Positions 1 through 8,006 of a DNA stretch of 36,792 nucleotides are shown here, piece after piece (within the stretch, counting starts at the first letter, position 1; each line of letters starts with the position of its first letter). The stretch is from Pseudomonadota bacterium (GTDB lineage: Bacteria > Myxococcota_A > UBA9042 > GCA-2863065): NCBI GenBank assembly GCA_005776585.1, contig SXOX01000041.1:1-36792 (forward strand). Reading direction: 5' to 3'. Under the pieces are notes generated by a model. The model saw only the letters and a list, made by a program, of their open reading frames with translations. It searched no databases and was not told the DNA's origin. Position numbers and translations under genes: made by a program.

Positions 1-1
1 A

Positions 2-118
2 CAACTATATGTCGCTGTAAGTCGAGTGAAAGACTTAGATAACCTCACCTTCTTACGTAAAGAACAAGTAACAACAGATAACTTAATAGTAAATGAACAG
101 GTAAAAGAGTTTTATGGA
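2..118 (+). CDS. C-terminal scrap of a PIF1/Helitron-type helicase (foreign, AT-rich)
   Basis: Read from base 2, this stretch is open and begins QLYVAVSRVKDLDNLTF, which matches helicase motif VI at the C-terminal end of PIF1-like superfamily 1B helicases (YVA-x-SR). The rest (LRKEQVTTDNLIVNEQ) fits the short tail after that motif. The gene starts before the window. The stretch has about 33% G+C (40 of 120 bases counted), against roughly 70% in everything to its right, and its codons are A/T-ending. The match to PIF1 ends where the Clp ATPase reading frame begins, around base 119. It is therefore either a piece of another organism joined in assembly or a real recombination scar; I favour assembly. 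Confidence 0.45.
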
Positions 119-687
119 AGATCGAGAAGGCCGCCCCCGAGGTGCAGAACGTCCTGCTCCAGCTCTTGGAGGAGGGGCTCGTGACCGACGGGCGCGGCCG
201 CCGTGTGCGCTTCTCCAACACGGTCGTCGTGCTCACCTCCAACCTCGGGCAGTCCGAGCTCAACGAACAGAAGCGCCAGGTCGGCTTCAACGGGGGCTCG
301 GCCGCTGTACCCCTCGATCGCGCGCTGGACGCGGCCCGCAAGGCGCTCGCGCCGGAGCTCTGGAATCGTATCGACGAGAAGCTCGTCTTCCGTCCGCTCG
401 TGGAGGCCGACGTACGCCGGATCGCGCGGCTGCTCCTCGAGGACAGCTCCGCGCGGCTCAAGGCCGATCGCGGCGTGACCTACACCGCCAACGACGACGT
501 CGTGGACCTGCTGCTACGGCTTGGCGGCTTCGACGCGCGATTTGGCGCCCGTCCGATGCGTCGCAAGGTCGCTGAGATCGTCGAGGCGGAGGTCGCCGAC
601 GCGCTGCTGTCTGGGCGGGCAGGCACCGGCAAGGCGCTGCACGTCCGCGTGAGCGGCGATCGCGTCACGGTCGACGCGACTGCGTAG
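119..687 (+). CDS. Clp/Hsp100 AAA+ ATPase (ClpA/ClpB type), C-terminal part
   Basis: The frame starting with codon 121 reads IEKAAPEVQNVLLQLLEEG, the segment just after Walker B of the second AAA+ module (usual form DEIEKAHPDVFNILLQVLD). Sensor 1 (TSNLG), the arginine finger region (APELWNRIDE) and sensor 2 (GARPMRR) follow in the right order, then the small D2 domain. The protein ends at TAG 685-687. About 189 residues are present; a full ClpA/ClpB has 750-870, so the N-domain, D1 and the Walker A and B of D2 are missing. The expected Asp-Glu before IEK is absent because the sequence turns AT-rich there. It lies convergent with the selenoprotein gene. Whether it is ClpA or ClpB cannot be decided from this part. 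Confidence 0.9.
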
Positions 688-689
688 GC

Positions 690-712
690 GGGCCCGGAAC
701 AGCTCCGGGCCC
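690..712. terminator. Hairpin between convergent genes
   Basis: A perfect 9-bp inverted repeat (GGGCCCGGA at 690-698, TCCGGGCCC at 704-712) with a 5-base loop ACAGC starts 2 bases after the Clp stop codon and ends 25 bases before the stop of the opposing selenoprotein gene. There is no T-run on either side, so it would be a bidirectional stem of the weak-U type. Position and stem strength support termination; this is inference. Confidence 0.6.
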
Positions 713-737
713 CACGCTACGCGACGCTACGCTGACG

Positions 738-2840
738 TTAGGGCTTGGGGAAGTACTTCTTGAAGATGGGCTTGAGCGCGTCGGGAGTGAACCCGCCGCC
801 CTCGTACTTGCGCCCATTGATGTAGAAGCTCGGCGTACCCCGGATGCCGGCCTTGTTGGCCTCGTCCATGTCCGCCTTCAGAGCCGCCTTGGTCTTGTCG
901 CTCGCGATGGACGCCTTGTACTTGTCCATATCGAGGCCAATCGCCTTGGCCCACTCCTCGAGCTTCTCGGGGCTGATGTCCTTCTGCCCCTCGAAGATCT
1001 TGTCGTGCATCTCCCAGAACTTGCCCTGCTCGTGCGCCGCGATCGACGCCAGAGCCGCGGGCTCGGCCTGCTTGTGGAAGTTGAGGGGGTAGTGCTTGAA
1101 CACGACCTTCACGCGATCCTTGAGCTCTGCATCCTCGACCAACGCTTTCAAGGGTGGACCCACCCTGGAGCAGTACGGTCACTGAAAGTCGGAGAACTCG
1201 TAAAGTACGATGTCCCCCTTGGCGGCGCCCTTGTAGGGGAGGCCCTCATGCGTGAACTGATGGACCGTGCTCTCCAGCGGCTCGAACAGCTTGCCCTTCT
1301 CAATCGTCTTCTTGTAGACGTCCGCTGCCGCCGTACCCCCGGCGACGAGCTTCTTGGCCTTGTCGAGCTCCTCGGTGACGAGATCCTCGAAGTTCTCGTA
1401 GGGCACCGCGCCGCGCAGGTTGCGGCCATTGATGAAGAAGTTGGGTGTGCCGCGCGCATTCACGTTCTCGGCAGCGGCCATCGTCTTCTGAATGACCTGC
1501 TTGACCTTGTCGCTCTCCTTGTCCGTCTTCCACTTGTCCACATCGAGGCCGACCTCTTTGGCGTAGCCCTCGAGGTCCGCGTCTTCGAGCTTCTGCTGAT
1601 TGGCAAACAGCTTGTCGTGGTACTCCCAGAACTTGCCCTGGAGGTGCGCGGCCTGTGAGGCCTGGGCCGCCGCCATGGCGCGGTTGTGGAAGGGCAGGGG
1701 GTTGTGGCTGAACACGATGCGCACGTCGTTCGGGAACTTCTCCATCAACTGCTTCAAGGTCGGACCGACCTTCGCGCAGAAGGGTCACTGAAATTCGCTG
1801 ATCTCGGCGATCGTGACGAGCGCGTCCGGCTTGCCCTTGAACGGCTCCTCACCGTTGACCTCGAACTTCCAGACGGTGGGATCGACCGGGGGCTTGGGCC
1901 GTGGAGCCGGCGCGCCGCCGATCAGGCTGTTCCAGTAGGCGCCAAAGTTGTTGGCCATGTTGACCTTCGCGCGTGCCTCGTGGACGCCCGCGAGCGGCGT
2001 GCCCTTGGCGATGAGCTCGTCGGCGGCCTTGATCTCATTGTCGATCTCGGTCTTGAACGCCTCGAACGGCTGCGCGCCCGAGAGCGCCTTGCCGTTGATG
2101 AGGAAGGCGGGCGTACCGCCCTGACCCACGGCGACGGCCGCGTTCTGCTCGTTGTCGATCTGCTTCTTGAGGGCCGGGTTCTTCCGATCGGCCTCCCACT
2201 TGGCCATGTCCAGACCGAGCTCCTGGGCCCACTTCTTATAGTTGTCGTCGTTCATTCCTTGCTGGTTGGCGAAGACCTTCTCGTTGTACTCCCAGAACTT
2301 GCCTTGCTGATGCGCGGCCATGGCGGCGAGCGCGGACGGCGCAGCGTTCGGGTGGAACGAGAGGGCGTTGTTCTTCCAGACGATCGCAACGGTGTCTTTG
2401 TAGTTCTCTTCAATCTGCTTCAAGGTCGGACCGACCTTGCTGCAGAAGGGTCACTGAAAGTCGCTGATCTCGACGATCGTGACCTTGGCCTCCGCCGGAC
2501 CCTTGCGCGGCGCCGAGACGAACGCCCCAGGCTTGCCGGCATCATTGGTCACAACCGCTGGCGCTGCCGCCCTGGCTGCCTCCGCGGGCTTCACCGCGGG
2601 AGTTGGCGCGCCGGCGACCGCGGGTGGCTGGCCGGCCTTGTTGTCGGCCGGTGCTCCGGGCGCTGGCTGGGGTGTCCCCGGTGCGGCTGCCGCCACGGGG
2701 GCTGCGGCCTGTTGTGGACCGGGTGCCGCGGCCGTCGTGCTCGGAGCTGGCGCGTCTTTTTTGGAGACGCTGAGCCGGCCGAGCAAGAAGGCAACGACCC
2801 CGACCGCAATCAGGCCGATGATGAAGTTCTCTTTCTTCAT
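738..2840 (-). CDS. Membrane-anchored triple DsbA-like selenoprotein with three in-frame UGA (Sec) codons
   Basis: One frame runs from ATG 2840 to TAA 738 (700 residues) and is interrupted only by TGA at 2451-2453, 1785-1787 and 1179-1181. Each TGA sits at the first catalytic position of a DsbA-type motif: ISDFQ-U-PFC, ISEFQ-U-PFC and FSDFQ-U-PYC, giving U130/C133, U352/C355 and U554/C557. Each domain (about 200 residues) is a Thioredoxin_4/DsbA-like fold with a later cis-Pro loop (GGTPAFLING, ARGTPNFFING, IRGTPSFYING). These three Cys are the only ones in the protein. Residues 6-22 form an N-terminal membrane anchor after MKKE, and residues about 30-105 are an Ala/Pro-rich linker, so the domains probably face the periplasm. 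ATG 2840 has AGGAG 8 bases upstream; the longer start at 2921 would add two stray Cys and no ribosome site. Trp is encoded by TGG and the real stop is TAA. Likely role: thiol-disulfide oxidoreductase or isomerase; substrate unknown. Confidence 0.92.
1151..1166 (-). promoter_or_regulatory. SECIS-like hairpin 3 of the selenoprotein mRNA
   Basis: After the third UGA the mRNA reads AGGGUG-GGUC-CACCCU: a 6-bp perfect stem with GGUC as the loop, at +19 to +22. The stem sequence differs on both arms from copies 1 and 2 (AAGGUC/GACCUU), yet pairing and loop position are preserved. That is what selection on RNA structure predicts. Confidence 0.78.
1756..1772 (-). promoter_or_regulatory. SECIS-like hairpin 2 of the selenoprotein mRNA
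   Basis: After the second UGA the mRNA contains AAGGUCG-GUC-CGACCUU, a 7-bp stem, with GGUC again at +19 to +22. The codons at the base of the stem differ from copy 1 (GCG for AGC) but the apical part is kept. Confidence 0.78.
2421..2439 (-). promoter_or_regulatory. SECIS-like hairpin 1 of the selenoprotein mRNA
   Basis: Twelve bases after the first UGA the mRNA folds into CAAGGUCG-GUC-CGACCUUG, an 8-bp perfect stem (or 7 bp with a GGUCC loop). GGUC occupies bases +19 to +22 after UGA. From memory, the E. coli fdhF SECIS has GGUC in its apical loop at the same distance. The spacing fits the usual bacterial SECIS range. Confidence 0.8.
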
Positions 2841-2894
2841 TCTCGGTACTCCTGGTTCGGGTGGGTATTCACTGAAAACATTCACTGGACATAA

Positions 2895-2921
2895 AAAATA
2901 CAGACACTTGGCAGCGATCAA
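2895..2921 (-). promoter_or_regulatory. Possible promoter of the selenoprotein gene
   Basis: On the minus strand TTGATC (2921-2916) and TATTTT (2900-2895) are separated by 15 bases, inside the only AT-rich patch of the upstream region. The spacer is short, so this is a weak candidate. The 5' leader would be about 45-50 bases. Confidence 0.28.
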
Positions 2922-3034
2922 CCCGGCCAGGCCGGAGTTGTTCCGGACTTCGAGCGATCGATGTCGGGTGAGTCAACGCCTGACGGCGGACTACGAAATG
3001 ACTCGGCGTGCGGCGCCCGGCCGCCCGTGCGGTG

Positions 3035-3517
3035 CTAGTTCAGGCAGTTCGTGCCACGGATCCGCCACTTTCCACCCTGCTTGTCGTCCTTCCACAGGTG
3101 ACACGGGGTTGGCATGTCTGTCGTCGAGCACTTCACGTAGAGCGAGATCTGCCGCTCTTCCTTGCCGTCCTCGGCGCGCTCCTCCATGACCATGAAGCTC
3201 TTCTTGTCCGCGTCCTTGACGTAGCACTTGTTCTTGCGGCGGTGCGCAGGGAAGCGGTCGACCTCCCAGTCCTTCATGGCGACGTGATTGCTGCGCTCGT
3301 CGGAGTGGAGGTACTTCTCGAACTCCGTGAAGGCCTTGTCGAAGGGCTCCATCCCGCCGGCCTCGATGACCTTCTTGACGACCCACTGAGGCGACTCCTC
3401 CTCCGGATCGGTCACCTCGTAGCCGAGGCCCAGCTTGAGCCGCGCCTGCTTGCAGCCAGTGCCGGTCGCCACGATGGCGACGAGCACGAGAAGCCAGCGA
3501 AAGGTCCAACGCGCCAT
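3035..3517 (-). CDS. Small exported (probable lipo-) protein of unknown function
   Basis: 160 residues. ATG 3517 is preceded by GGAGG at a 5-base spacing, and the protein starts with a typical signal peptide (MARWTFRWLLVLVAIVATG) ending at Cys22. The lipobox (G-T-G-C) is imperfect, so lipidation is likely rather than certain. The mature part is charged and has four further Cys, three of them in the last ~30 residues (KCSTTDMPTPC and TNC), which suggests disulfides. I do not recognise the family. It lies 194 bases upstream of the triple selenoprotein on the same strand. As an exported Cys-containing neighbour it could be a substrate or partner of that oxidoreductase; this is a guess from position only. 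Confidence 0.75.
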   Translation of the reverse strand: MARWTFRWLLVLVAIVATGTGCKQARLKLGLGYEVTDPEEESPQWVVKKVIEAGGMEPFDKAFTEFEKYLHSDERSNHVAMKDWEVDRFPAHRRKNKCYVKDADKKSFMVMEERAEDGKEERQISLYVKCSTTDMPTPCHLWKDDKQGGKWRIRGTNCLN

Positions 3518-3642
3518 CGATTCCTCCGCGCCCGAGGCGTTCGAGCGGCTTCGGGCACACGCCAGGGCGGGATTGATAGCCGAGAAGTGGTCTGACCGCA
3601 AGGGGATTTGCGGCGTACCGCTTATCTCATGGGGCGAGAATG

Positions 3643-4887
3643 TCAGCGCTCGCCCCGAGGCGCGCCGAGACCACGGAGGCCACCGAGGAGATAGCGCAGC
3701 GCGCGGAGGCCGACCGGTAGCGCCGAGCGGTGGAGCAGCGCGCGCCCCTCCCCCTGCCGGGCCATGAGCTCCGAGAGCCACGCATCCCGAAACGTGAAGC
3801 GGGTCCAGAGTCGATTGTCGGCGGCGCCGTACAGGCCGTGGGCCCCAATCTGGAGCGTCAGCAGCTCCAGTCCGAGCTCGGAGGTGAGCACGCGCCGCCG
3901 GTAGCCCGAGAAGCGCGTCCCGCCGCCGCTCAGGCCGTCGGCGAGCTCGGCCGCGGCGAGCCACGCATACTCCAGGCACTGGGAGAGGCCCTCTCCGAAC
4001 ACCGGGTCGATGCCTGCGGCGTCACCGACTGCCAGGATCCCGGGCTGCGAGAACGGGTAGCGCCAGTCGAAGGCCCACTCCGGGTGAAACCACGGCTTGG
4101 TCGCGCCCAACGTCATGCCGTACGGCGAGAGCATGCGCTCGAGGATCGGCACGAGGCCGCCTCCCGCGCGGGTCGGGCCGACCTGCATGACACCCACGTT
4201 GGCCATCGGGCGTCCGAGGCCTTCGGGATCGGGCAGGGGTGTCGGGAAGATCCAGAGGTAGCCGCGCAGGTCGCCTTCGAGCTCCGAGAAGTCGTAGACC
4301 ATTACCTCAGGGTCCAGGCCCTCCCCCAGCGGCACGTCGGCCTGGCACAGGTGGACCTTGGGACGGCGAGTACGCTCGAGGCCGCGCGCGATCTTCGAGC
4401 CGGCGCCGTCGGCGGCGATGAGGGCTCGGACGTTGTAGCTGCCCCGTGTCGTGCGCACCGCAAGTCGCCCATCCTCCAGTGAGGCGTGCTCGACGTAGGC
4501 CTCGCCCTCCGACAGCGCCACCCCGCGGTCGCGCAGGGTCGTCGCGAGCTGGGCGTCGAGCTCTCGGCGGCGAATGACGATGAACGGGCGCTCGAGCGCG
4601 ACCTCGAAGCGACGCGTCCCGTAGACCGAGAAGGCGCGCCGGATGATCACCTGAGGCACGGGCTCGAGCGACACGCCCAGGCGGTCGAGCTCGTCCTGCA
4701 TGCGGCCCGTGAGGCCGCCGCCGCAGCACTTCTCGCGCGGGTGCGTCGCGCGGTCGATGACCAACGTCCGCTCCGCCAACAGCGGGGCCACCTCGGCGAG
4801 GGCCATGCCGAGCGCCGTGCCCGAGGGTCCGGCGCCCACGATGAGGATGTCGGGGCTCGCGCCCAGGTTGGACGGAGCGCGCGTCAA
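3643..4887 (-). CDS. FAD-dependent oxidoreductase, geranylgeranyl reductase family
   Basis: 414 residues. The N-terminal dinucleotide fold is clear (ILIVGAGPSGTALG, Gly18-x-Gly20-xx-Gly23), followed by the family's HPREKCCGGGLT segment near residue 50, GYLWIFP in the middle, and the second FAD motif GDAAGIDPVFGEGLSQ (Gly288-Asp289). This is the COG0644 geranylgeranyl/digeranylgeranyl reductase-like group, which reduces isoprenoid or similar double bonds; the actual substrate here is unknown. The start is TTG 4887, directly after the gcvH stop TGA (4890-4888) and in the same frame; no ATG or GTG is available before the FAD motif. Last gene of the folD-gcvT-gcvH unit, so it is co-transcribed and probably translationally coupled. 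Confidence 0.85.
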   Translation of the reverse strand: MTRAPSNLGASPDILIVGAGPSGTALGMALAEVAPLLAERTLVIDRATHPREKCCGGGLTGRMQDELDRLGVSLEPVPQVIIRRAFSVYGTRRFEVALERPFIVIRRRELDAQLATTLRDRGVALSEGEAYVEHASLEDGRLAVRTTRGSYNVRALIAADGAGSKIARGLERTRRPKVHLCQADVPLGEGLDPEVMVYDFSELEGDLRGYLWIFPTPLPDPEGLGRPMANVGVMQVGPTRAGGGLVPILERMLSPYGMTLGATKPWFHPEWAFDWRYPFSQPGILAVGDAAGIDPVFGEGLSQCLEYAWLAAAELADGLSGGGTRFSGYRRRVLTSELGLELLTLQIGAHGLYGAADNRLWTRFTFRDAWLSELMARQGEGRALLHRSALPVGLRALRYLLGGLRGLGAPRGER

Positions 4888-5277
4888 TCAGCCGAGCGAG
4901 GCGACCAGGGCGTCATAGGCGGCCGCGTCGAGCAGCGCGTCGAAGTCAGCGCGGGAGGCCCCGGAGAGCGTCATGATCCAACCGGCGCCGTAGCAGTCTT
5001 TGTTGAGCGTCTCTGGCGCCACGTCGAGCTCCGCGTTGACCGCGGCGACGGTCCCGGCCAGGGGCGAGAACAGGTCGGAGACCGACTTCGTGGACTCGAC
5101 GACACCGAAGGCCTCATGCGCGGCGAGTGCCCGGCCGATCCTGGGCAGGTCGACGTAGACGACGTCACCCAATGCACTCTGGGCATAATCGGTGATGCCG
5201 ACCGAGACCGTGTCGTCGGCGTTCCAGCACGCCCATTCATGGTCGTTGGTGTACCGGAGATGTGCGGGTGCGCTCAT
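4888..5277 (-). CDS. gcvH: Glycine cleavage system H protein
   Basis: 129 residues, normal for the family. It carries the lipoyl-lysine motif VVESTKSVSDL with the acceptor Lys64, and the typical N-terminal YTNDHEW and C-terminal GAGWIM segments. H protein shuttles the aminomethyl group between the P, T and L proteins of the glycine cleavage complex. ATG 5277 is preceded by GAGGAA. It starts 7 bases after gcvT ends and is followed without a gap by the flavoprotein gene. The P protein (gcvP) is not in the window. Confidence 0.96.
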   Translation of the reverse strand: MSAPAHLRYTNDHEWACWNADDTVSVGITDYAQSALGDVVYVDLPRIGRALAAHEAFGVVESTKSVSDLFSPLAGTVAAVNAELDVAPETLNKDCYGAGWIMTLSGASRADFDALLDAAAYDALVASLG

Positions 5278-5284
5278 GGGTTCC

Positions 5285-6397
5285 TCACTTGGCCTTCTCC
5301 TTGTTGTAGAACGGCGTCTTGACCACGATGGCGGCTGTGGGCTTGCCGCGGATCTCGACGTACACGACGGTCCCCAGGGCCTCGTGTGGCAGATCGATAT
5401 AGGCCATCGCGATGGCCTTCTGAAGCGTGGGCGACTGCGTGCCGCTCGTGACGGTGCCGATGCGCTCTCCGCCTGCGGCGAGCACCGGGTAGCCGTGTCG
5501 GGCGATGCCGCGATCGGTCATCTCGAGGCCCACGAGCCGGCGCGTCAGGCCGCGTGTCTTGATAGCGCGCAGCGCGTCTTGGCCAATGAAGCCACCTGGC
5601 TTATCGAGCTTGGTCACCCAGCCGAGGCCGGCCTCGAGCGGGTTGGTCGTCTCGTCGATGTCGTTGCCGTAGAGCGCGAGCTTGAGCTCGAGGCGCAGTG
5701 TGTCACGTGCGGCGAGTCCCACGGGCACGAGGCCGTCCGCCTCGCCGGCCAGCATGAGCGCGTCCCACAGCGCGGCGGCTTCTCCTGCGGGGACGAACAG
5801 CTCGGCGCCGGGCTCGCCCGTGTAGCCGGTCGTGGCCACGATCAACGAGCCGCAGCGGCGCACCGCGAAGGCGCCCATGGCCTCCGTCTCCGGCAACACA
5901 CGCGCGAGGACGCCGCGGGACAGCGGCCCCTGAATGGCCAGCAACGCCCAGTGGTCGGACTCGTCGACGGCGGTGACGTCCCCCGTGATGCGCGACGTGA
6001 CCCAGGCCGCCATCTTGGCAGCGTTGGAGGCGTTCACGACGATGAGCACGTCGTCGGGGGCTAGCACGTAGCAGATCGCGTCGTCGAGCAGGGTGCCCTG
6101 GTCGTTCGGGAAGCAGGTGTACTGGGCCTTGCCGGCCGGAATGGCCGCGAGATCGTTCGACACCAACCGGTTCACCGCGGCGACCGCGTCCGGACCGCGC
6201 ACGCGGAGCTCGCCCATGTGGCTGACATCGAACAGCCCCGCGCGCTGGCGAACGGCGTGGTGCTCCGCGAGCTGCCCCGTGCCGTACTGAATGGGCATAC
6301 ACCAGCCCGCAAAATCGACCATCTTGCCGCCGTGGCGGACGTGCGTTGCGTAGAGCGGCGTCTTGCGCGGTTCGGTCGTGGTGGCGTTCGAGGTCAT
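5285..6397 (-). CDS. gcvT: Aminomethyltransferase (glycine cleavage T protein)
   Basis: 370 residues. The protein opens with the T-protein signature [20 protein letters not shown] and [14 protein letters not shown], continues with [10 protein letters not shown], and has [15 protein letters not shown] and FIGQDAL in the second half. It transfers the methylene group from H-protein to tetrahydrofolate, releasing ammonia. The start ATG 6397 overlaps the folD stop by four bases (ATGA), so the two are translationally coupled; the much longer upstream frame is antisense noise over folD. The pairing with folD is logical because folD processes the 5,10-methylene-THF that T protein makes. Confidence 0.96.
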   Translation of the reverse strand: MTSNATTTEPRKTPLYATHVRHGGKMVDFAGWCMPIQYGTGQLAEHHAVRQRAGLFDVSHMGELRVRGPDAVAAVNRLVSNDLAAIPAGKAQYTCFPNDQGTLLDDAICYVLAPDDVLIVVNASNAAKMAAWVTSRITGDVTAVDESDHWALLAIQGPLSRGVLARVLPETEAMGAFAVRRCGSLIVATTGYTGEPGAELFVPAGEAAALWDALMLAGEADGLVPVGLAARDTLRLELKLALYGNDIDETTNPLEAGLGWVTKLDKPGGFIGQDALRAIKTRGLTRRLVGLEMTDRGIARHGYPVLAAGGERIGTVTSGTQSPTLQKAIAMAYIDLPHEALGTVVYVEIRGKPTAAIVVKTPFYNKEKAK

Positions 6398-7284
6398 CGT
6401 GGTCGAGCCTCCGTCGTGGCCTGTGCCCGCGCGGCGCGGACCGTGTTGGAGAGCAGCATCGCGATGGTCATGGGTCCGACGCCGCCGGGGACGGGCGTGA
6501 GCGCGCGGGCGTGCGCGCGGACGGCGTCGAAGTCGACGTCTCCGCACAGCGTCCCGTCCGGCAGGCGGTTCATGCCGACGTCGATGACCGTGGCCCCCGG
6601 GCGGATCCAGTCCCCTTGCACGAAGCGCGGGCGGCCGATGGCTGCGACCACCACGTCGGCGCGGCGCAGCTCGTCGGCGAGCGCGCGCGTGCGCGAGTGG
6701 CAGACGGTGACCGTGGCGTTCGCGTTGAGCAGCAGCAGCGCCATGGGCCGTCCAACGATGCGGCTGCGGCCCAGCACGACGGCACGGGCCCCATCGAGCG
6801 GCGTGTCCGTCTCCGCGAGCAGGCGCATGACGCCCGCTGGGGTACACGCCACGAGCGCCGGCGTCCCGATGGCGAGCGCGCCGAGGTTGGCGGGATGAAA
6901 GCCGTCGACGTCCTTGGCCGGGGGCACGCACGCCAGCACCGCGTCGGTGTCGCAGCCGGGAGGCAGCGGCAGCTGCACGAGGATGCCGTGCACCGCGGGA
7001 TCGGCGGCCAGGCGGTCGACGAGCGCGATGAGCTCGCGCGTCGTGGTCGTGGCCGGCAGCACGTGGCTGACCGACTGGACGCCCGTGGCCTCGCACGCCC
7101 GCACCTTGTTGCGCACGTAGATGGCCGACGCCGGGTCGTCGCCCGCGAGCACGACCGCCAGGCACGGCGTGAGCCCTTGGCTCCGAAGCGCGGCGACCTC
7201 GGCGCGCACCTCGGCGTGCACCTTGGCCGCGATGGCCTTTCCGTCAATCAACTGCGCGGTGGAGTGGCGGTCAATCGTGGACAT
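6394..7284 (-). CDS. folD: Methylenetetrahydrofolate dehydrogenase / methenyltetrahydrofolate cyclohydrolase
   Basis: 296 residues. FolD motifs are present: [13 protein letters not shown] (Tyr56 and catalytic Lys60), [24 protein letters not shown], and the Rossmann part [14 protein letters not shown]. It oxidises 5,10-methylene-THF to methenyl-THF and hydrolyses it to 10-formyl-THF in the cytosol. ATG 7284 begins at the expected N-terminal position; a TTG at 7323 would add 13 residues without family similarity. No clear Shine-Dalgarno precedes it, but a promoter lies 10 bases upstream, so translation may be almost leaderless. First gene of the folD-gcvT-gcvH-flavoprotein operon. Confidence 0.96.
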   Translation of the reverse strand: MSTIDRHSTAQLIDGKAIAAKVHAEVRAEVAALRSQGLTPCLAVVLAGDDPASAIYVRNKVRACEATGVQSVSHVLPATTTTRELIALVDRLAADPAVHGILVQLPLPPGCDTDAVLACVPPAKDVDGFHPANLGALAIGTPALVACTPAGVMRLLAETDTPLDGARAVVLGRSRIVGRPMALLLLNANATVTVCHSRTRALADELRRADVVVAAIGRPRFVQGDWIRPGATVIDVGMNRLPDGTLCGDVDFDAVRAHARALTPVPGGVGPMTIAMLLSNTVRAARAQATTEARPR

Positions 7285-7294
7285 GGGCGAGGCG

Positions 7295-7323
7295 GTGCTA
7301 GCACGGGGTCTTTGGAGGGTCAA
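7295..7323 (-). promoter_or_regulatory. Promoter of the folD operon
   Basis: On the minus strand TTGACC (7323-7318), 17 bases, then TAGCAC (7300-7295). The -10 ends 10 bases before the folD ATG, so the leader would be only about 3-4 bases. The layout resembles the promoters near 26919 and 30226. Confidence 0.5.
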
Positions 7324-7358
7324 TCGCGCGCGGCGAACAGGCGTGCTACGGTGGCCGC

Positions 7359-8006
7359 GTGCCGGCTGCCGATCCCAAGCTGGAGTACGGACGGTTGCTC
7401 TCCGTCATCGCGCACGACCTGAAGGCGCCTGCGCGGGCACTGCGCCAATACGTTCAGATGATTCAGGACGTCGCGCCACGGGGCCTGCCCGAGCCGCTCC
7501 AGCGCTACCTGGGGCGCCTCGGCGATGTCGCGAGCCGCCTCGACGCCCAGCTCGACGTGGTCTCCGAGCTGGCCCGCCTCGCCCGCTCCGAGCCCGGCGA
7601 CGCGCCGACGTCGCTCGCGGAGGCGCTGGAGCGCGCGCTCGCCGAGCGGGGACGCGCGGCCATTGGCCGTATCGGCGCGGACCTGCCCGACGTGCGCCTG
7701 AGCGTCGAGGCCTCCGACGTCCTGTTCAGCGCGCTCGTCGACAATGCGCTCGCAGCGGGCGCGACGACGCTCGCGCTCGCCTGGCACGACGGGCGCTTCG
7801 TACTCGACGACGACGGCACCGGTGTGGCGGAGCTCGCGGGCGCTCAGGCGTTCACGCCGTTTCGGCCCGTGCCACGCCCGGACTCGGGACATCGCGGACT
7901 CGGGCTCTCGCGCGCTGCGTGCATCGTGTGGTCCGCGGGTGGCGACCTCGGTCTCGAGCCGCTCACGCCGACCGGCACACGCGTCTGGCTGGAGCTGCCG
8001 CGTTGA
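7359..8006 (+). CDS. Small soluble histidine kinase (HisKA + HATPase) without a sensor domain
   Basis: 215 residues. The H-box [17 protein letters not shown] contains the phospho-acceptor His19. The ATPase part has a reduced N-box ([11 protein letters not shown]), G1 (DDDGTG) and a G2-like HRGLGLSRA, ending WLELPR. There is no membrane segment, PAS or HAMP domain, so input must come from another protein or directly through the kinase core. Start is GTG 7359; TACGGT ends six bases before it, which looks like a -10 box of a leaderless mRNA, but I see no good -35. The stop TGA overlaps the tyrA start (TTGA), so kinase and tyrA are translationally coupled. No response regulator gene is adjacent. 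Confidence 0.85.
   Translation: MPAADPKLEYGRLLSVIAHDLKAPARALRQYVQMIQDVAPRGLPEPLQRYLGRLGDVASRLDAQLDVVSELARLARSEPGDAPTSLAEALERALAERGRAAIGRIGADLPDVRLSVEASDVLFSALVDNALAAGATTLALAWHDGRFVLDDDGTGVAELAGAQAFTPFRPVPRPDSGHRGLGLSRAACIVWSAGGDLGLEPLTPTGTRVWLELPR

Noticed and set aside
738..2840. Three separate small thioredoxin-like genes or a pseudogene with three nonsense mutations
   Set aside because: The three breaks are all TGA, all in one frame, all at the catalytic Cys position and all followed by a hairpin at the same distance; random mutation would not give this, and the pieces lack own ribosome sites.
738..2840. TGA read as tryptophan (alternative genetic code)
   Set aside because: TGA is the normal stop of gcvH, folD, dapB, both antitoxin types and others here, and Trp in this gene uses TGG. 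Homologues have Cys, not Trp, at the site.
3643..5277. GcvH-flavoprotein fusion by read-through of TGA 4888-4890
   Set aside because: The frame is shared, but the stop falls at the normal GcvH C-terminus and the next residues lead straight into a complete FAD domain; there is no Cys position or convincing SECIS loop.
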